64,000 nucleotides of DNA from Candidatus Woesearchaeota archaeon (GTDB lineage: Archaea; Nanobdellota; Nanobdellia; Woesearchaeales; GW2011-AR15): assembly GCA_016928835.1 (NCBI GenBank), contig JAFGJW010000005.1, positions 1 to 64,000 of the forward strand. The letters are read 5' to 3'. The notes under the pieces are model-generated. The model made no database searches. It had not been told where the DNA came from and was given only the letters and a program-made list of their open reading frames with translations. The position numbers and the translations under genes are program-made. This document shows positions 42,711 to 50,942 of the stretch, one piece after another (position 1 is the first letter of the stretch; each line of letters begins with the position of its first letter).

Positions 42711-43411
42711 TTTTTCACCACCTGGTTTTTATTTTCTATTTTAACTATCTGCCCGTCCTTCAGTTCAATAAGAGTATGAGCATATTGGGCAAGCTTAAGA
42801 TCATGCGTAACCATTATAATTGTCTTGTGCTCTTCTTTCCAGAGTCTTAGGAATATGTTAATAATTTCTTTTCCTGTTTTTGAGTCAAGGTTGCCAGTTG
42901 GTTCATCTGCAAGAATCACCTCAGGGTCAGTAACAAGACTTCTGGCAATAGAAACCCTTTGCTGCTGTCCGCCAGAGAGCTGAGAAGGCAAATGGTGCAT
43001 ATGACTTTCCAAGCCGACCATCTTAAGAATCCTGTCTGCTTTTTCAGAAGAAGTTTTATCATCATATTCAAGGAACTCCATTGGTAGCACTACGTTTTGA
43101 TAGGCAGACATGCTTTGCATGAGATTGTACTGCTGGAAGATAAAACCTATTGTCTTGCCCCTCAATGTTGCTAGATCAGATTCAGACAATTCGGTAATCT
43201 CCTGATTTTTAAGAAATATCTTCCCTTTAGATGGAATATCCAGGCAGCCAATCAAGTTCATCATAGTGCTTTTTCCTGAGCCTGAAGCACCTATTATGGC
43301 AACAAAATCTCCTCTCTTGATCTCAACAGTTACCCCTCTTAATGCTGGGACTTCTACTTCACCCATTTGATAAATTTTCCAAACGTCCTTGAGCTTAACC
43401 AATGTTTCCAT
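42707..43411 (-). CDS. MacB/LolD-type ABC transporter ATPase
   Basis: 234 residues with Walker A (GASGSGKST), Q-loop, signature LSGGQQQR, Walker B ([13 protein letters not shown]) and the H-loop (MVTHD). The combination is typical of the LolD/MacB class. First gene of the three-gene export operon; overlaps the next by four bases. It energises the permease at 40072. Confidence 0.93.
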   Translation of the reverse strand: METLVKLKDVWKIYQMGEVEVPALRGVTVEIKRGDFVAIIGASGSGKSTMMNLIGCLDIPSKGKIFLKNQEITELSESDLATLRGKTIGFIFQQYNLMQSMSAYQNVVLPMEFLEYDDKTSSEKADRILKMVGLESHMHHLPSQLSGGQQQRVSIARSLVTDPEVILADEPTGNLDSKTGKEIINIFLRLWKEEHKTIIMVTHDLKLAQYAHTLIELKDGQIVKIENKNQVVKK

Positions 43412-43502
43412 TGTCTCTTATAATGGTTTATTAACCAGGTTTATAAGCAATATGGATTTATGTTCCATGTTTTTTTGAATTAAAATAGAAAAATAAGGGA
43501 GA

Positions 43503-43952
43503 TTACCATCTCCCCATGCCAAATCCATTATGGTTAGATTGTGGTCCCATACCTATTCGCGGCCCATTCTCAAAATCTTCATCTCCGTTCTGCCTTGCTT
43601 GGTGCATCTCAACAAGTGTGTTGAAATCCACCTCTGATAGGGTGTCCGCAGCAGTCATGCTTTGGACTGCTTCGACATATGCATCATAGTCGTTGTTCTC
43701 AATCGCTTGTCTCATCTCCTCTCTGTTTTCCCACATCTCCATCTTTTTTTGATGCCTCTGCACCATATGTTCAAAATTTTCTTCTGTCAACTCTGCTTCC
43801 ATTGCATTCTTCCATGCCTCGTAGTCATTGTTTTCAATTGCTCCTCTTATATCATCGTTCTGCCCAAAGCCGAAGCCGAAAGCAGATGCACCTGCTGCTA
43901 CTATTCCAACAAGCAACAGCCCAAGCAGCCCTAGTACTAATTCTTTTTTCAT
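43503..43952 (-). CDS. Secreted protein with ENNDY repeats
   Basis: The start is set at ATG 43952 (MKKELVLGLLGLLLVGIVAA), because a ggaggcgg ribosome-binding site ends six bases upstream and the signal peptide begins here. The 149-residue protein contains a repeated unit, AIENNDYEAWKNAM and AIENNDYDAYVEAV, separated by helical segments, and a Gly/Asn-rich tail. This repeat occurs in secreted proteins of archaea and candidate-phyla bacteria as I recall; its function is unknown. Confidence 0.7.
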   Translation of the reverse strand: MKKELVLGLLGLLLVGIVAAGASAFGFGFGQNDDIRGAIENNDYEAWKNAMEAELTEENFEHMVQRHQKKMEMWENREEMRQAIENNDYDAYVEAVQSMTAADTLSEVDFNTLVEMHQARQNGDEDFENGPRIGMGPQSNHNGFGMGRW

Positions 43953-44086
43953 TTTTCCGCCTCCAAAATTCATTGTAAAGAGCAGATAGCCAAGCATTCT
44001 TTATAAACAAGAAGAAACAAAAATGTGCACTATAAGTCCATATTTTTTATATACTTTTAAATATCTGCTGTGTTTGGTGAACTAAT

Positions 44087-44767
44087 ATGGACGGCCATAT
44101 GTTTTTCTACAGACCAAATTTCTTAATCGAGACCATATATTCTATGATTGTTACTTTCTCGGTTCTGCTTGTTTTTCTGAAAACAAGAGAGATGCACAAA
44201 CTTACAGACCATAAAGGTATAAAATACTTCAGCCTTACCTTTTTATTTTTTACAATAGCCCACTTTTTTAGATTTTTCTTTAGGATATTTTTCCGTTCCT
44301 TCCTTACCGGGCCTGGGCCCTTTATGCCTGGAAGGCCCCCATTTAGAATAGGAGAATTGGTATTCATATATGCAAGTGTTATGGCTGGCTTGTTCATGTT
44401 TTACAGTGTGATGTGGAAAAAGACAAAAATAAATGAAAAAATTGTGATTCTGCTGTTCAATATCCTTGCATTTTTAACAGTAGTTTCGGACCTTCTGTTT
44501 AGGGATCCTTTTGTCCATATCTCAATAATCACGCTCCTGTTTGCGGCCACTGTATTTATGAGCCTCTTGCTTCAAAAAAAATCCAAGAAAAAGCACTCGT
44601 TTTTTGTCGCTTATATATTGGTTCTGCTTATCTGGATTTTGAATTTGGTGCCAATAGAGATGCCCAGGTTCCTATTTGGGTTAAGAGTTTTTATATATAT
44701 TATATCTGCAGCACTGTATCTCTTGTTAGTCTGGAGAATTCTTAAAAATGGTAAAAAAAAGAGATAG
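44087..44767 (+). CDS. Seven-helix membrane protein paired with winged-helix protein
   Basis: 226 residues with about seven hydrophobic helices, extracellular N-terminus short, basic C-terminal end (LKNGKKKR). The arrangement recalls the sensor part of some archaeal membrane kinases (7TM), but no kinase domain is attached. It overlaps the downstream winged-helix gene by 20 bases. The pair may be a sensor plus transcription factor. No family recognised. Confidence 0.65.
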   Translation: MDGHMFFYRPNFLIETIYSMIVTFSVLLVFLKTREMHKLTDHKGIKYFSLTFLFFTIAHFFRFFFRIFFRSFLTGPGPFMPGRPPFRIGELVFIYASVMAGLFMFYSVMWKKTKINEKIVILLFNILAFLTVVSDLLFRDPFVHISIITLLFAATVFMSLLLQKKSKKKHSFFVAYILVLLIWILNLVPIEMPRFLFGLRVFIYIISAALYLLLVWRILKNGKKKR

Positions 44768-45023
44768 ATTAGAAGTAATCTATGACATTCTGAGACTGAT
44801 TCAGGATCGGCACAATTCTATCAAACCAACTCCTCTGCTTAGGTACTCTAATCTTTCATCTCAGCGGTTCTCTGAGTATATGGATGAGCTTATCACAAAG
44901 GATTTTGTCAAGGAAATCAAAGATAAGAAAGGGAGAAAATATATTACCTTAACAGATAAAGGTTTTAAGTATTTGGAAAGGTATAAAACAATAATTAATT
45001 TTATTGATGATTTTAATCTGTAG
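44748..45023 (+). CDS. Winged-helix transcriptional regulator (ArnR1-like)
   Basis: 91 residues forming one winged helix: DRLEVIYDILRLIQD, LLRYSNLSSQRFSEYMDELI and a wing KKGRKYITLTDKGFKYLERY, as in ArnR1-like archaeal regulators. Its start overlaps the membrane-protein gene, so both are made from one message. It probably acts downstream of that membrane protein. Confidence 0.8.
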   Translation: MVKKRDRLEVIYDILRLIQDRHNSIKPTPLLRYSNLSSQRFSEYMDELITKDFVKEIKDKKGRKYITLTDKGFKYLERYKTIINFIDDFNL

Positions 45024-45063
45024 CCAGAAAAAATTTTTATTCTTATTCTGTTTTCTATCGCTT

Positions 45064-45582
45064 ATGGTCCATGTTCATTGTGGAAAAAAATCGCATGTCA
45101 ATACTAAAAGGCTTCTAAAGCCATTGAACCTGAATAAAACAGATGTGTTCCTGGATGCAGGCTGCTCAGACGGCTATATCTCAATTGAGGCAGCAAAGCA
45201 GTGTAAGAAAGTATATGCCCTTGACATCCACAAAGAATCAATAGAGAAATTAAAATCAAAAAACATCCCAAATATTATCCCACTGGTTGCAGATATCACT
45301 AAACCATTGCCCATAAAAGAGAAGGTTGATTTCTGCTTATTGTCCAATGTACTGCATGGTCTTGTTGAAAATAATGAACTTATAGCTATTAAAAACATAA
45401 AAAAGATATTAAAAGGAGAATTAATCATAGTAGAGTTCAGAAAAGTTGTAAGCGTATTTGGCCCTTCACATAGTGTTAAGTTGAGCAAGGACAAAATTAT
45501 CTCTATATTAAAAAAATACAATTTCAGAAAAGTTAAGGATTATAATATCAGCCTGTTCCACTTTGCTCTTGTTTTTGAATAA
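45064..45582 (+). CDS. Class I SAM-dependent methyltransferase
   Basis: The start is set at ATG 45064 (MVHVHCGKKSHVNTKRLLKP). A TATA (aaatttttattc) sits about 25 bases upstream, and the track's extra 20 residues are poor. The 172-residue Rossmann domain has VFLDAGCSDGYISIEAA (motif I), VYALDIHK (motif II) and VDFCLLSNVLHGL (motif IV). Such proteins methylate small molecules, lipids or other substrates; the substrate is unknown. Confidence 0.8.
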   Translation: MVHVHCGKKSHVNTKRLLKPLNLNKTDVFLDAGCSDGYISIEAAKQCKKVYALDIHKESIEKLKSKNIPNIIPLVADITKPLPIKEKVDFCLLSNVLHGLVENNELIAIKNIKKILKGELIIVEFRKVVSVFGPSHSVKLSKDKIISILKKYNFRKVKDYNISLFHFALVFE

Positions 45583-45645
45583 CTCACCTAAAATTCAGTT
45601 TTCTTAACTGAAACAATTATATACTACCTGTCCTTAGATATACTT

Positions 45646-46185
45646 ATGAAAAAAGAGCCTCTTGAGATCTCAGAAGACAGGCTAAAGAAGATTGAAGAGG
45701 ATTTGGAGAAAAAGGAATATGACTTTATGACCATTTTTCTTTTTGTTGTAGGAACTATTTTGATAGCAAGCATGTTTGTGCTTATCCAGAACCCTTTTTT
45801 TCTATCATGGTTTCACAGGAACAAAACTATAGAGCTGCCAATGCCCACAACTTTACAGACAACTTCCACCACTCTTCAAGAAAGGGCATTTAATCCTTCT
45901 TTCAGGGAATTCTTGGACAACCCCAACAAATATCTCAACACAAAAATCACAGTATATGGAAAGCTGATGCTGAGGAGCAGGGGTACAGACCCATTAGCCA
46001 TATCAGAGCCAATTACAATTGACAGGTACAACAACAGAATAACCTTAAGGGAAGTTAAGGAAGAGCAATATCATCTCTTTCCTAAAAATGTTGAGACAAA
46101 GGATTACTACAAAATTGAAGGCTTGTTCATACAAAGCACAGCAGGCTACATTATTGTTGTTGAAAATCTTGAATTGGCGGGCTGA
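45646..46185 (+). CDS. Membrane-anchored OB-fold-like protein
   Basis: 179 residues: acidic N-terminus, one membrane helix (FLFVVGTILIASMFVLIQ), then an outside domain (residues 80-175: FLDNPNKYLNTKITVYGKLM, DYYKIEGLFIQS, GYIIVVENLEL) that resembles the OB-like domain of tRNA-anticodon-type or NfeD-like outside domains. Role unknown. A TATA (aattatatactacc) precedes the ATG. Confidence 0.6.
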   Translation: MKKEPLEISEDRLKKIEEDLEKKEYDFMTIFLFVVGTILIASMFVLIQNPFFLSWFHRNKTIELPMPTTLQTTSTTLQERAFNPSFREFLDNPNKYLNTKITVYGKLMLRSRGTDPLAISEPITIDRYNNRITLREVKEEQYHLFPKNVETKDYYKIEGLFIQSTAGYIIVVENLELAG

Positions 46186-46249
46186 TATTCTGACCAATCT
46201 TTATACATCCGAAAATCATATAAATCTTAAATACAATTGTGTTGAGATT

Positions 46250-46933
46250 ATGAAGGAAAAAATAACTGATTCGTTCAACAAAATTGTTGATCCATGGCAT
46301 ATCCTGCATATAGCAGAGTTGGTTGTGCTCATCTTTTCCTATATTGTTATGTTTCCTGTTCTCATTTATATGCCCTTTATCTTCCTTCTGTTCCTGATAG
46401 AGGGAAATAATTTGTACAAAGATTTTTTTGGAATTTTTATTGTAATCTTTCTCTCTCTCATAACATACTTTGTGTATTGGCTTCTTACCAGAAAATTAAA
46501 AAAATTCTTTATCTTTGCCTATTTTTCAATCTCATTTGTCCTTATCTACCTTTTTTACATAATTAACCTAGATATGGCACAGCTTGGTACTATGTTCCCC
46601 AGCATAAGCAAAGCAATTGTCTATTTTGTAGAAATAGTGCTTGGCCTGGCAATAGTATTCATAACACCTCTTTTTCTTGCGCACAGCCTAAGCAAGTTCC
46701 TTCATAACAAGGCAAGTCCAAAATATCTTTTTTGGATTATCATGCCAATTGTTGCTGTATGCAGCATTTTCCTCTTACCCAGAATAATGGATTTGCTCTA
46801 TAGACAATCAGCATTCTTTGATGCGATAGTAAAAATCCTATTAGGTCCACTGATCATTCCTCATCTTAGATACCTTTTTACAAAGGACTTTAAATTTGAT
46901 TTCAGAAGTGTTAATAATTATACTGAATATTAA
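46250..46933 (+). CDS. Multi-pass membrane protein
   Basis: The start is set at ATG 46250 (MKEKITDSFNKIVDPWHILH); the track's start lies within the preceding gene. 227 residues with about six helices. A TATA-like cttaaatac lies close upstream. Unknown family. Confidence 0.6.
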   Translation: MKEKITDSFNKIVDPWHILHIAELVVLIFSYIVMFPVLIYMPFIFLLFLIEGNNLYKDFFGIFIVIFLSLITYFVYWLLTRKLKKFFIFAYFSISFVLIYLFYIINLDMAQLGTMFPSISKAIVYFVEIVLGLAIVFITPLFLAHSLSKFLHNKASPKYLFWIIMPIVAVCSIFLLPRIMDLLYRQSAFFDAIVKILLGPLIIPHLRYLFTKDFKFDFRSVNNYTEY

Positions 46934-46964
46934 ACCAAATCGCAAATCAAAAAAAAAGAAAAAC

Positions 46965-47222
46965 ATGACCCTTTTGTCAACCCTGGCATTAATTGTAGGC
47001 AGTATTATGGCTTTATCAGCTCTGCCACAGGCTTATAAGATATTTAGGAGAAAGAGCGCCAAAGATATTGCAATAGTGACTTACATTATTTTGATTATTG
47101 GGGGCTTGGTCTGGCTGTTATATGGGATTGAGATAGATAATTTTGCCTTAATCTTGGCAAACACCCTTGGTATCATAACCTCAACTATAGTGGTCTCTGG
47201 TTGGTTTTTATATGGGAGATAG
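46965..47222 (+). CDS. SemiSWEET/PQ-loop sugar transporter
   Basis: The start is set at ATG 46965 (MTLLSTLALIVGSIMALSAL): 85 residues, three helices, the length of SemiSWEETs. The PQ motif is in ALPQAYKIFRRKSAKDI and a conserved Gly/Trp/Tyr cluster in GLVWLLYGI. SemiSWEETs dimerise to carry sugars. The track's start adds a basic stretch that is probably not translated. Confidence 0.88.
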   Translation: MTLLSTLALIVGSIMALSALPQAYKIFRRKSAKDIAIVTYIILIIGGLVWLLYGIEIDNFALILANTLGIITSTIVVSGWFLYGR

Positions 47223-47225
47223 AAC

Positions 47226-47435
47226 TCACTTTTTCTTTTTTTCAATTAACTTTCTTATATCTTTCACTTCATCTGTCAGTTTTCCAATCTCTCTGATAAG
47301 CTCATCCATCTGGTTATTTACCTTGCTCTGCTTCCAGTTCAAGTACATCATGTAGAGCTGGAACAATAGTGCAATAAAATATCCAACAAGTGCAAAGATA
47401 AATGAACCTCCAATAAAATCTGTTGTTAGCTCCAT
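47226..47435 (-). CDS. Small membrane protein with C-terminal coiled coil
   Basis: 69 residues: one membrane helix (FIFALVGYFIALLFQLYMMY) and a helical charged tail (DELIREIGKLTDEVKDIRKL). A TATA (aaatatttatactc) lies upstream. It converges on the SemiSWEET gene with a three-base gap. Function unknown. Confidence 0.65.
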   Translation of the reverse strand: MELTTDFIGGSFIFALVGYFIALLFQLYMMYLNWKQSKVNNQMDELIREIGKLTDEVKDIRKLIEKKKK

Positions 47436-47483
47436 AACTGTTAATTATTGTAAAGAGTATAAATATTTATCTCTTGGATTTTG

Positions 47484-48140
47484 TTAGGCTCTCTGCTCTC
47501 TCCAGCTCCAGTAATTATCTCCAATTATCACATGATCTAATACTAGGATATCCAATAATTTCCCCGCTTCTATTACCCTTTCTGTTATCCTTAGATCTTC
47601 CCTGCTTGGTCTTGCATCCCCGCTTGGGTGATTGTGCAAAAGAATGATTTTGGCAGCAGAGTTCTTGATAGCAGGTTTAAAGATTTCTCTTGGGTGTACA
47701 ATTGCACTGTCCAGTATGCCTATTGAGACAATCTCTTCTCCGATTATATTATTTCTTGTATCAAGCATCACAACCATGAATATTTCCTGTTTCTCACCTT
47801 TGAATTTATTATAGTAAATATCATAGACATCATTTGCGCAATTTATGTATCTTTTTCCATTCGGCCTAGTTCTTTTGGTGAATTCAAATATGGCCTTGAC
47901 CTGCATTGCTTTGGCAGGACCTATGCCATGGATCTTCTTAAGTTCAGCCAATGACAACTGAGACAACTGCTCTATATTATGCTTCTTAAGGAGCCTATTG
48001 CACATATCTACTACATTCTCATTTTTGGTTCCTTTTTGAAGTATCACTGCAAGCAGCTCTGCATCGCTTAAAGCTGAGGCACCCATATTCTCAAACCTAT
48101 GCCTTGGCTGATTCTGCAAAGGAATGTCTTTGATTCTCAT
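47484..48140 (-). CDS. radC: RadC/JAB-domain protein
   Basis: The start is set at ATG 48140 (MRIKDIPLQNQPRHRFENMG). 218 residues: an N-terminal UPF0758 helix-hairpin-helix region (KIHGIGPAKAMQVKAIFEF) and a C-terminal JAB/MPN domain with E, HNHPSGDARPS and D as zinc ligands. RadC is a bacterial protein of debated function (DNA repair or processing of mobile DNA), so its presence here suggests transfer. A convergent small membrane gene lies downstream. Confidence 0.9.
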   Translation of the reverse strand: MRIKDIPLQNQPRHRFENMGASALSDAELLAVILQKGTKNENVVDMCNRLLKKHNIEQLSQLSLAELKKIHGIGPAKAMQVKAIFEFTKRTRPNGKRYINCANDVYDIYYNKFKGEKQEIFMVVMLDTRNNIIGEEIVSIGILDSAIVHPREIFKPAIKNSAAKIILLHNHPSGDARPSREDLRITERVIEAGKLLDILVLDHVIIGDNYWSWREQRA

Positions 48141-48215
48141 GCACAAAAATCATACAACCTTGTTTTAAAAATATTGTGAGAAGAAAAGGATAATAAAAAG
48201 AAAAATTGGATAAAC

Positions 48216-49049
48216 TTATGGCACCAATCCAGTGCATCTCCAGTTGATTTCTGCTGTCTCTGTCTGCTCATCTACAACACAGGCAGGGTTGCAGCCCTCC
48301 TGTTCTTCATAAGGAGTCAGATCTATCCACCATGTTTTTGTGTTCTCATTGTAAACCATGTTGTCTGTAAGCTCCCCTTCTTCAGTGCAATCGCTGTTCT
48401 GGGCAATAACTAATGCAGCTGCCTTTGAGAGTGCAGGTTCAACAACACATTCTCCTGAAGTCCATGAATCCACATTGCCGCTTGCACACGCAACACATGC
48501 ATTTGAGTATGTTTCACCGTCATTGCCGCAGACCGGCAAATATTCCATTGTGCACATCTCTGCTGTCTTCTCCTCATCTGTGCAAGTATGTCCTTCAATC
48601 TTCTCAATAAATGTCTCGCCGCTGGGCACCGTGCATTTTCTGGGGTAGCTTTCCATCACTGGATAGCCTGCATTCACACAATCTTCAAATGAACCAATCT
48701 CCTCAAGCTGCTCACTAGTATACTCCCATCCTTTGATATTTACTGTCTCTTGCACCTGGTTGTCATTTCTCTGCAGATGAACAACAAAACATCCTTCGCA
48801 GTCGACTTTCACAACTTCAGTGACTGTCACACGATAGCTTAAGGGAGCAACAGCTATTTTTGCAGCAGCTTTTGTATCCTCATCTAACTCCCATGTTCTG
48901 ATACATGCAGCCACCTCGTCATCCCATGAATAACCAGCAGCTACTAGACAACCGTGCTCTTCTCTATCGCCGCCTATGCTCTGCTGCTTTGCACATCCCG
49001 CCATCACCACACAAAACAGAGTAAGCACTGTAACAAGATACTTTTTCAT
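48216..49049 (-). CDS. Lipoprotein with a Kazal-type protease-inhibitor domain
   Basis: 277 residues: signal peptide with lipobox-like VMAGCAKQ, two Cys-pair modules, and at about residues 160-200 a Kazal-like domain, CTMEYLPVCGNDGETYSNAC then CASGNVDSWTSGEC. The CGxDGxTYxNxC signature is the Kazal hallmark. Kazal domains block serine proteases. Here it would lie on the cell surface. Whether it protects against proteases of a host or of other cells is unknown. Confidence 0.8.
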   Translation of the reverse strand: MKKYLVTVLTLFCVVMAGCAKQQSIGGDREEHGCLVAAGYSWDDEVAACIRTWELDEDTKAAAKIAVAPLSYRVTVTEVVKVDCEGCFVVHLQRNDNQVQETVNIKGWEYTSEQLEEIGSFEDCVNAGYPVMESYPRKCTVPSGETFIEKIEGHTCTDEEKTAEMCTMEYLPVCGNDGETYSNACVACASGNVDSWTSGECVVEPALSKAAALVIAQNSDCTEEGELTDNMVYNENTKTWWIDLTPYEEQEGCNPACVVDEQTETAEINWRCTGLVP

Positions 49050-49181
49050 TCATCTCACCTCATCATAACCTATATTATCTGGTATATTATGAAGTATATA
49101 TAAATATTTTTTTGATTTTAGTTTGGGTTAAAGCTATTCCTTTCAAAAGTCTTTTAAATATAATTATTTTACTCCTATTAA

Positions 49182-49748
49182 ATGAGAAGAAAATCACTCT
49201 CTTGGATTGTAATCTCAAAAATAATGGGATTGATGGTTTTCTTGCTTATGCTGTTTCTTGTCAATTTCTTCAATAAATACATTGAAAATCCTATTTACTC
49301 AAATATTGTTGCTTTTATAAACCGGAATGCAGTGCTCCTGGTTGTTATGTCCCTTGTTTTTCTTGTTGGAGAGGTTTTTAATGCTTTGTTTTTTCCATTC
49401 AACCTGCCTGCGCCAATATTCAATTCAGTTGCAGCAGTAATGTTGGTCAAATTTATGCTAAGGATGTTTAGTTTCATAGATCAAGTGATGGAGCTTGGCA
49501 TTACGGATATCTTCGCACCAGCTGCTACACTGATTTACACTCTGATTTTTTTCATTGTTATTATTGCCGGATATGTCTCTATTTTTCATAGGCTTCTTAG
49601 ACATACAAGAAGCAAAGAAAAACCTGTCAAAACCACAGTGAGAAGAACCCGGGAAAAAAAGGCTAAAGACTGGGAAGACATTGGTAATGAGTTCCGGGGG
49701 ACAATCTCTGATATTTTAGCACATATTAGAGACTCAATAAATAAATAA
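49182..49748 (+). CDS. Multi-pass membrane protein
   Basis: 188 residues with four hydrophobic helices (residues 10-30, 48-70, 78-100 and 112-140) followed by a basic cytoplasmic tail (TRSKEKPVKTTVRRTREKKA). Unknown family. A TATA (ttaaatataatt) precedes the ATG. Confidence 0.65.
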   Translation: MRRKSLSWIVISKIMGLMVFLLMLFLVNFFNKYIENPIYSNIVAFINRNAVLLVVMSLVFLVGEVFNALFFPFNLPAPIFNSVAAVMLVKFMLRMFSFIDQVMELGITDIFAPAATLIYTLIFFIVIIAGYVSIFHRLLRHTRSKEKPVKTTVRRTREKKAKDWEDIGNEFRGTISDILAHIRDSINK

Positions 49749-49751
49749 TTC

Positions 49752-50372
49752 TTACACTTTCTCGTGCATATAGTAGTGCAAGTCTCTGATTTTTGCTGTT
49801 TTTTCTCTTTTTTGCTCTAAGAAGAATAGGACGCAGCAACTAATTACTGACATAATTCCAGTAAGTATGAATGTTAACTGAAAGCCAATATATTGGGCAA
49901 CAGCTGCACCGACACCAGCTGTTACTGCAGTACCAAGCCCTGTCAGTGTTGAATAAAGGCTCCACTCAAAACTCTCATGGTGCTTATCAAGGTTAATGCT
50001 CCATAAACCCAGCCATGTCGGATATGCAAGGCCACTGCCTATCCCGAACAAAAATTGTGCTAGATATATATAATAAATATGGGTGGAAAAGATATAGATA
50101 AAGGGCGCTATGCAAATAATAGATGAGCCAATTATGAGCCACTTGACCTTATTATCATGATCATCTACATATTTTGAGAATGGAAGCTGGACAACAGACT
50201 TTGTGATGATGAAGATAGTGCTTGCCAGGCCAGCTGCAAATATTGTTCCTTCAGGAAGATTCTCTTTAATAAAAATTGCCAGTATCGGCTGTATTAGTCC
50301 GAAGCCTGTTAGCATGAAAATATCAGAGAGCATTAATAGCTTGATTGTTCTGTTCACAAGTTTTATTGACAT
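49752..50372 (-). CDS. Half-size MFS-like transporter
   Basis: 206 residues with six membrane helices and the MFS A-like motif PFSKYVDDHDNKVKW after helix 2, with FGIGSGLAYPTWLGLWSINL in helix 4. The usual MFS has twelve helices; this has one half only. The frame ends naturally before the next gene and no second half follows. Either a truncated gene or a protein that pairs to form a dimer. Confidence 0.7.
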   Translation of the reverse strand: MSIKLVNRTIKLLMLSDIFMLTGFGLIQPILAIFIKENLPEGTIFAAGLASTIFIITKSVVQLPFSKYVDDHDNKVKWLIIGSSIICIAPFIYIFSTHIYYIYLAQFLFGIGSGLAYPTWLGLWSINLDKHHESFEWSLYSTLTGLGTAVTAGVGAAVAQYIGFQLTFILTGIMSVISCCVLFFLEQKREKTAKIRDLHYYMHEKV

Positions 50373-50420
50373 ACAGGGGGTTTAAATACTTTTCTGAAGA
50401 AGATAATAGCCCTGCCAGGA

Positions 50421-50471
50421 TTATCGTTGAAACCGAAGGATTTGATGATACAGGAAATCCCCGATTTCCGC
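50421..50471 (-). other. 51-base insertion (probable intron) in T loop of tRNA-Gln
   Basis: Lies between TTCGAA and T of the T loop. It folds into a 7-bp hairpin (GGAAATC/GATTTCC around GGG) and a second TATC...GATA hairpin. Its boundaries are uncertain by one or two bases because AAT occurs at both ends. A standard bulge-helix-bulge could not be confirmed by eye. Confidence 0.6.
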
Positions 50472-50508
50472 TTCGAACCTGGGTCGCGTCCTCCAAAGGG
50501 ACGCATGA

Positions 50509-50540
50509 GTCGGCTCTTCTAAGATGATTCTTACGAAGAT
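50509..50540 (-). other. 32-base insertion (probable intron) in D arm of tRNA-Gln
   Basis: Lies between GGTCAA and TCATG. It contains a 10-bp hairpin with one bulged base: TCTTC-g-TAAGA, loop ATCA, TCTTAGAAGA. GGTC before it can pair with GACT after it. The boundaries are uncertain by a few bases. Confidence 0.55.
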
Positions 50541-50672
50541 TTGACCGCTACACCACAGGGCTATGTTTCAAGAGAAATTTAGTCAGCTTTTATAATTTAT
50601 TGTTCCAATAGCGTTATAAATATACTCTACGTTTTATATATTATAAAATAAATAATAAAATATATAAATAAA

Positions 50673-50942
50673 ATGAAAATAATTATATTAATAACAACCT
50701 TGCTGATATCCTGGTTAGTTCTTTTCAGTACAGTAAAAATTTTTAAGATACACAAAAGCTTTCTGTTTGCATTATTTTTACCTCTTTTTTTGTTTAGCTG
50801 TGGATTTTGCTTAAGATTAAATTCTGGTCAAGGATTAATTGACTTAGGCTTTTTCTTTACAGAATTCAGCTATTTGTATGTCTATGTTTTATTTACTGCT
50901 TTCATTGGATTGGGGCAGATAAGGTATTGGAGGATTAAATAG
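50673..50942 (+). CDS. Small three-helix membrane protein
   Basis: 89 residues, three hydrophobic helices separated by short loops (VKIFKIHKSF between 1 and 2). No family is recognised. An AT-rich TATA (taaaatatataaataaa) lies just before the ATG. It overlaps the end of the convergent dphB by eight bases. Confidence 0.55.
   Translation: MKIIILITTLLISWLVLFSTVKIFKIHKSFLFALFLPLFLFSCGFCLRLNSGQGLIDLGFFFTEFSYLYVYVLFTAFIGLGQIRYWRIK

Larger units (their letters stand above)
50407..50562 (-). tRNA. tRNA-Gln(TTG) with two insertions (likely introns)
   Basis: Removing 32 bases from the D arm and 51 from the T loop yields a 73-base tRNA. Acceptor AGCCCTG pairs with CAGGGCT, discriminator A. D arm is GTGT, AGCGGTCAA, TCAT. 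Anticodon stem CGTCC/GGACG holds loop CTTTGGA with anticodon TTG (Gln). T stem CCAGG/CCTGG holds TTCGAAT. The D insertion lies between A21 and the 3' half of the D stem, the T insertion at position 59/60. A TATA-like AATTATAAAAG lies about 30 bases upstream. Archaea can carry introns at non-standard sites; a tRNA pseudogene is the alternative. Confidence 0.8.
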
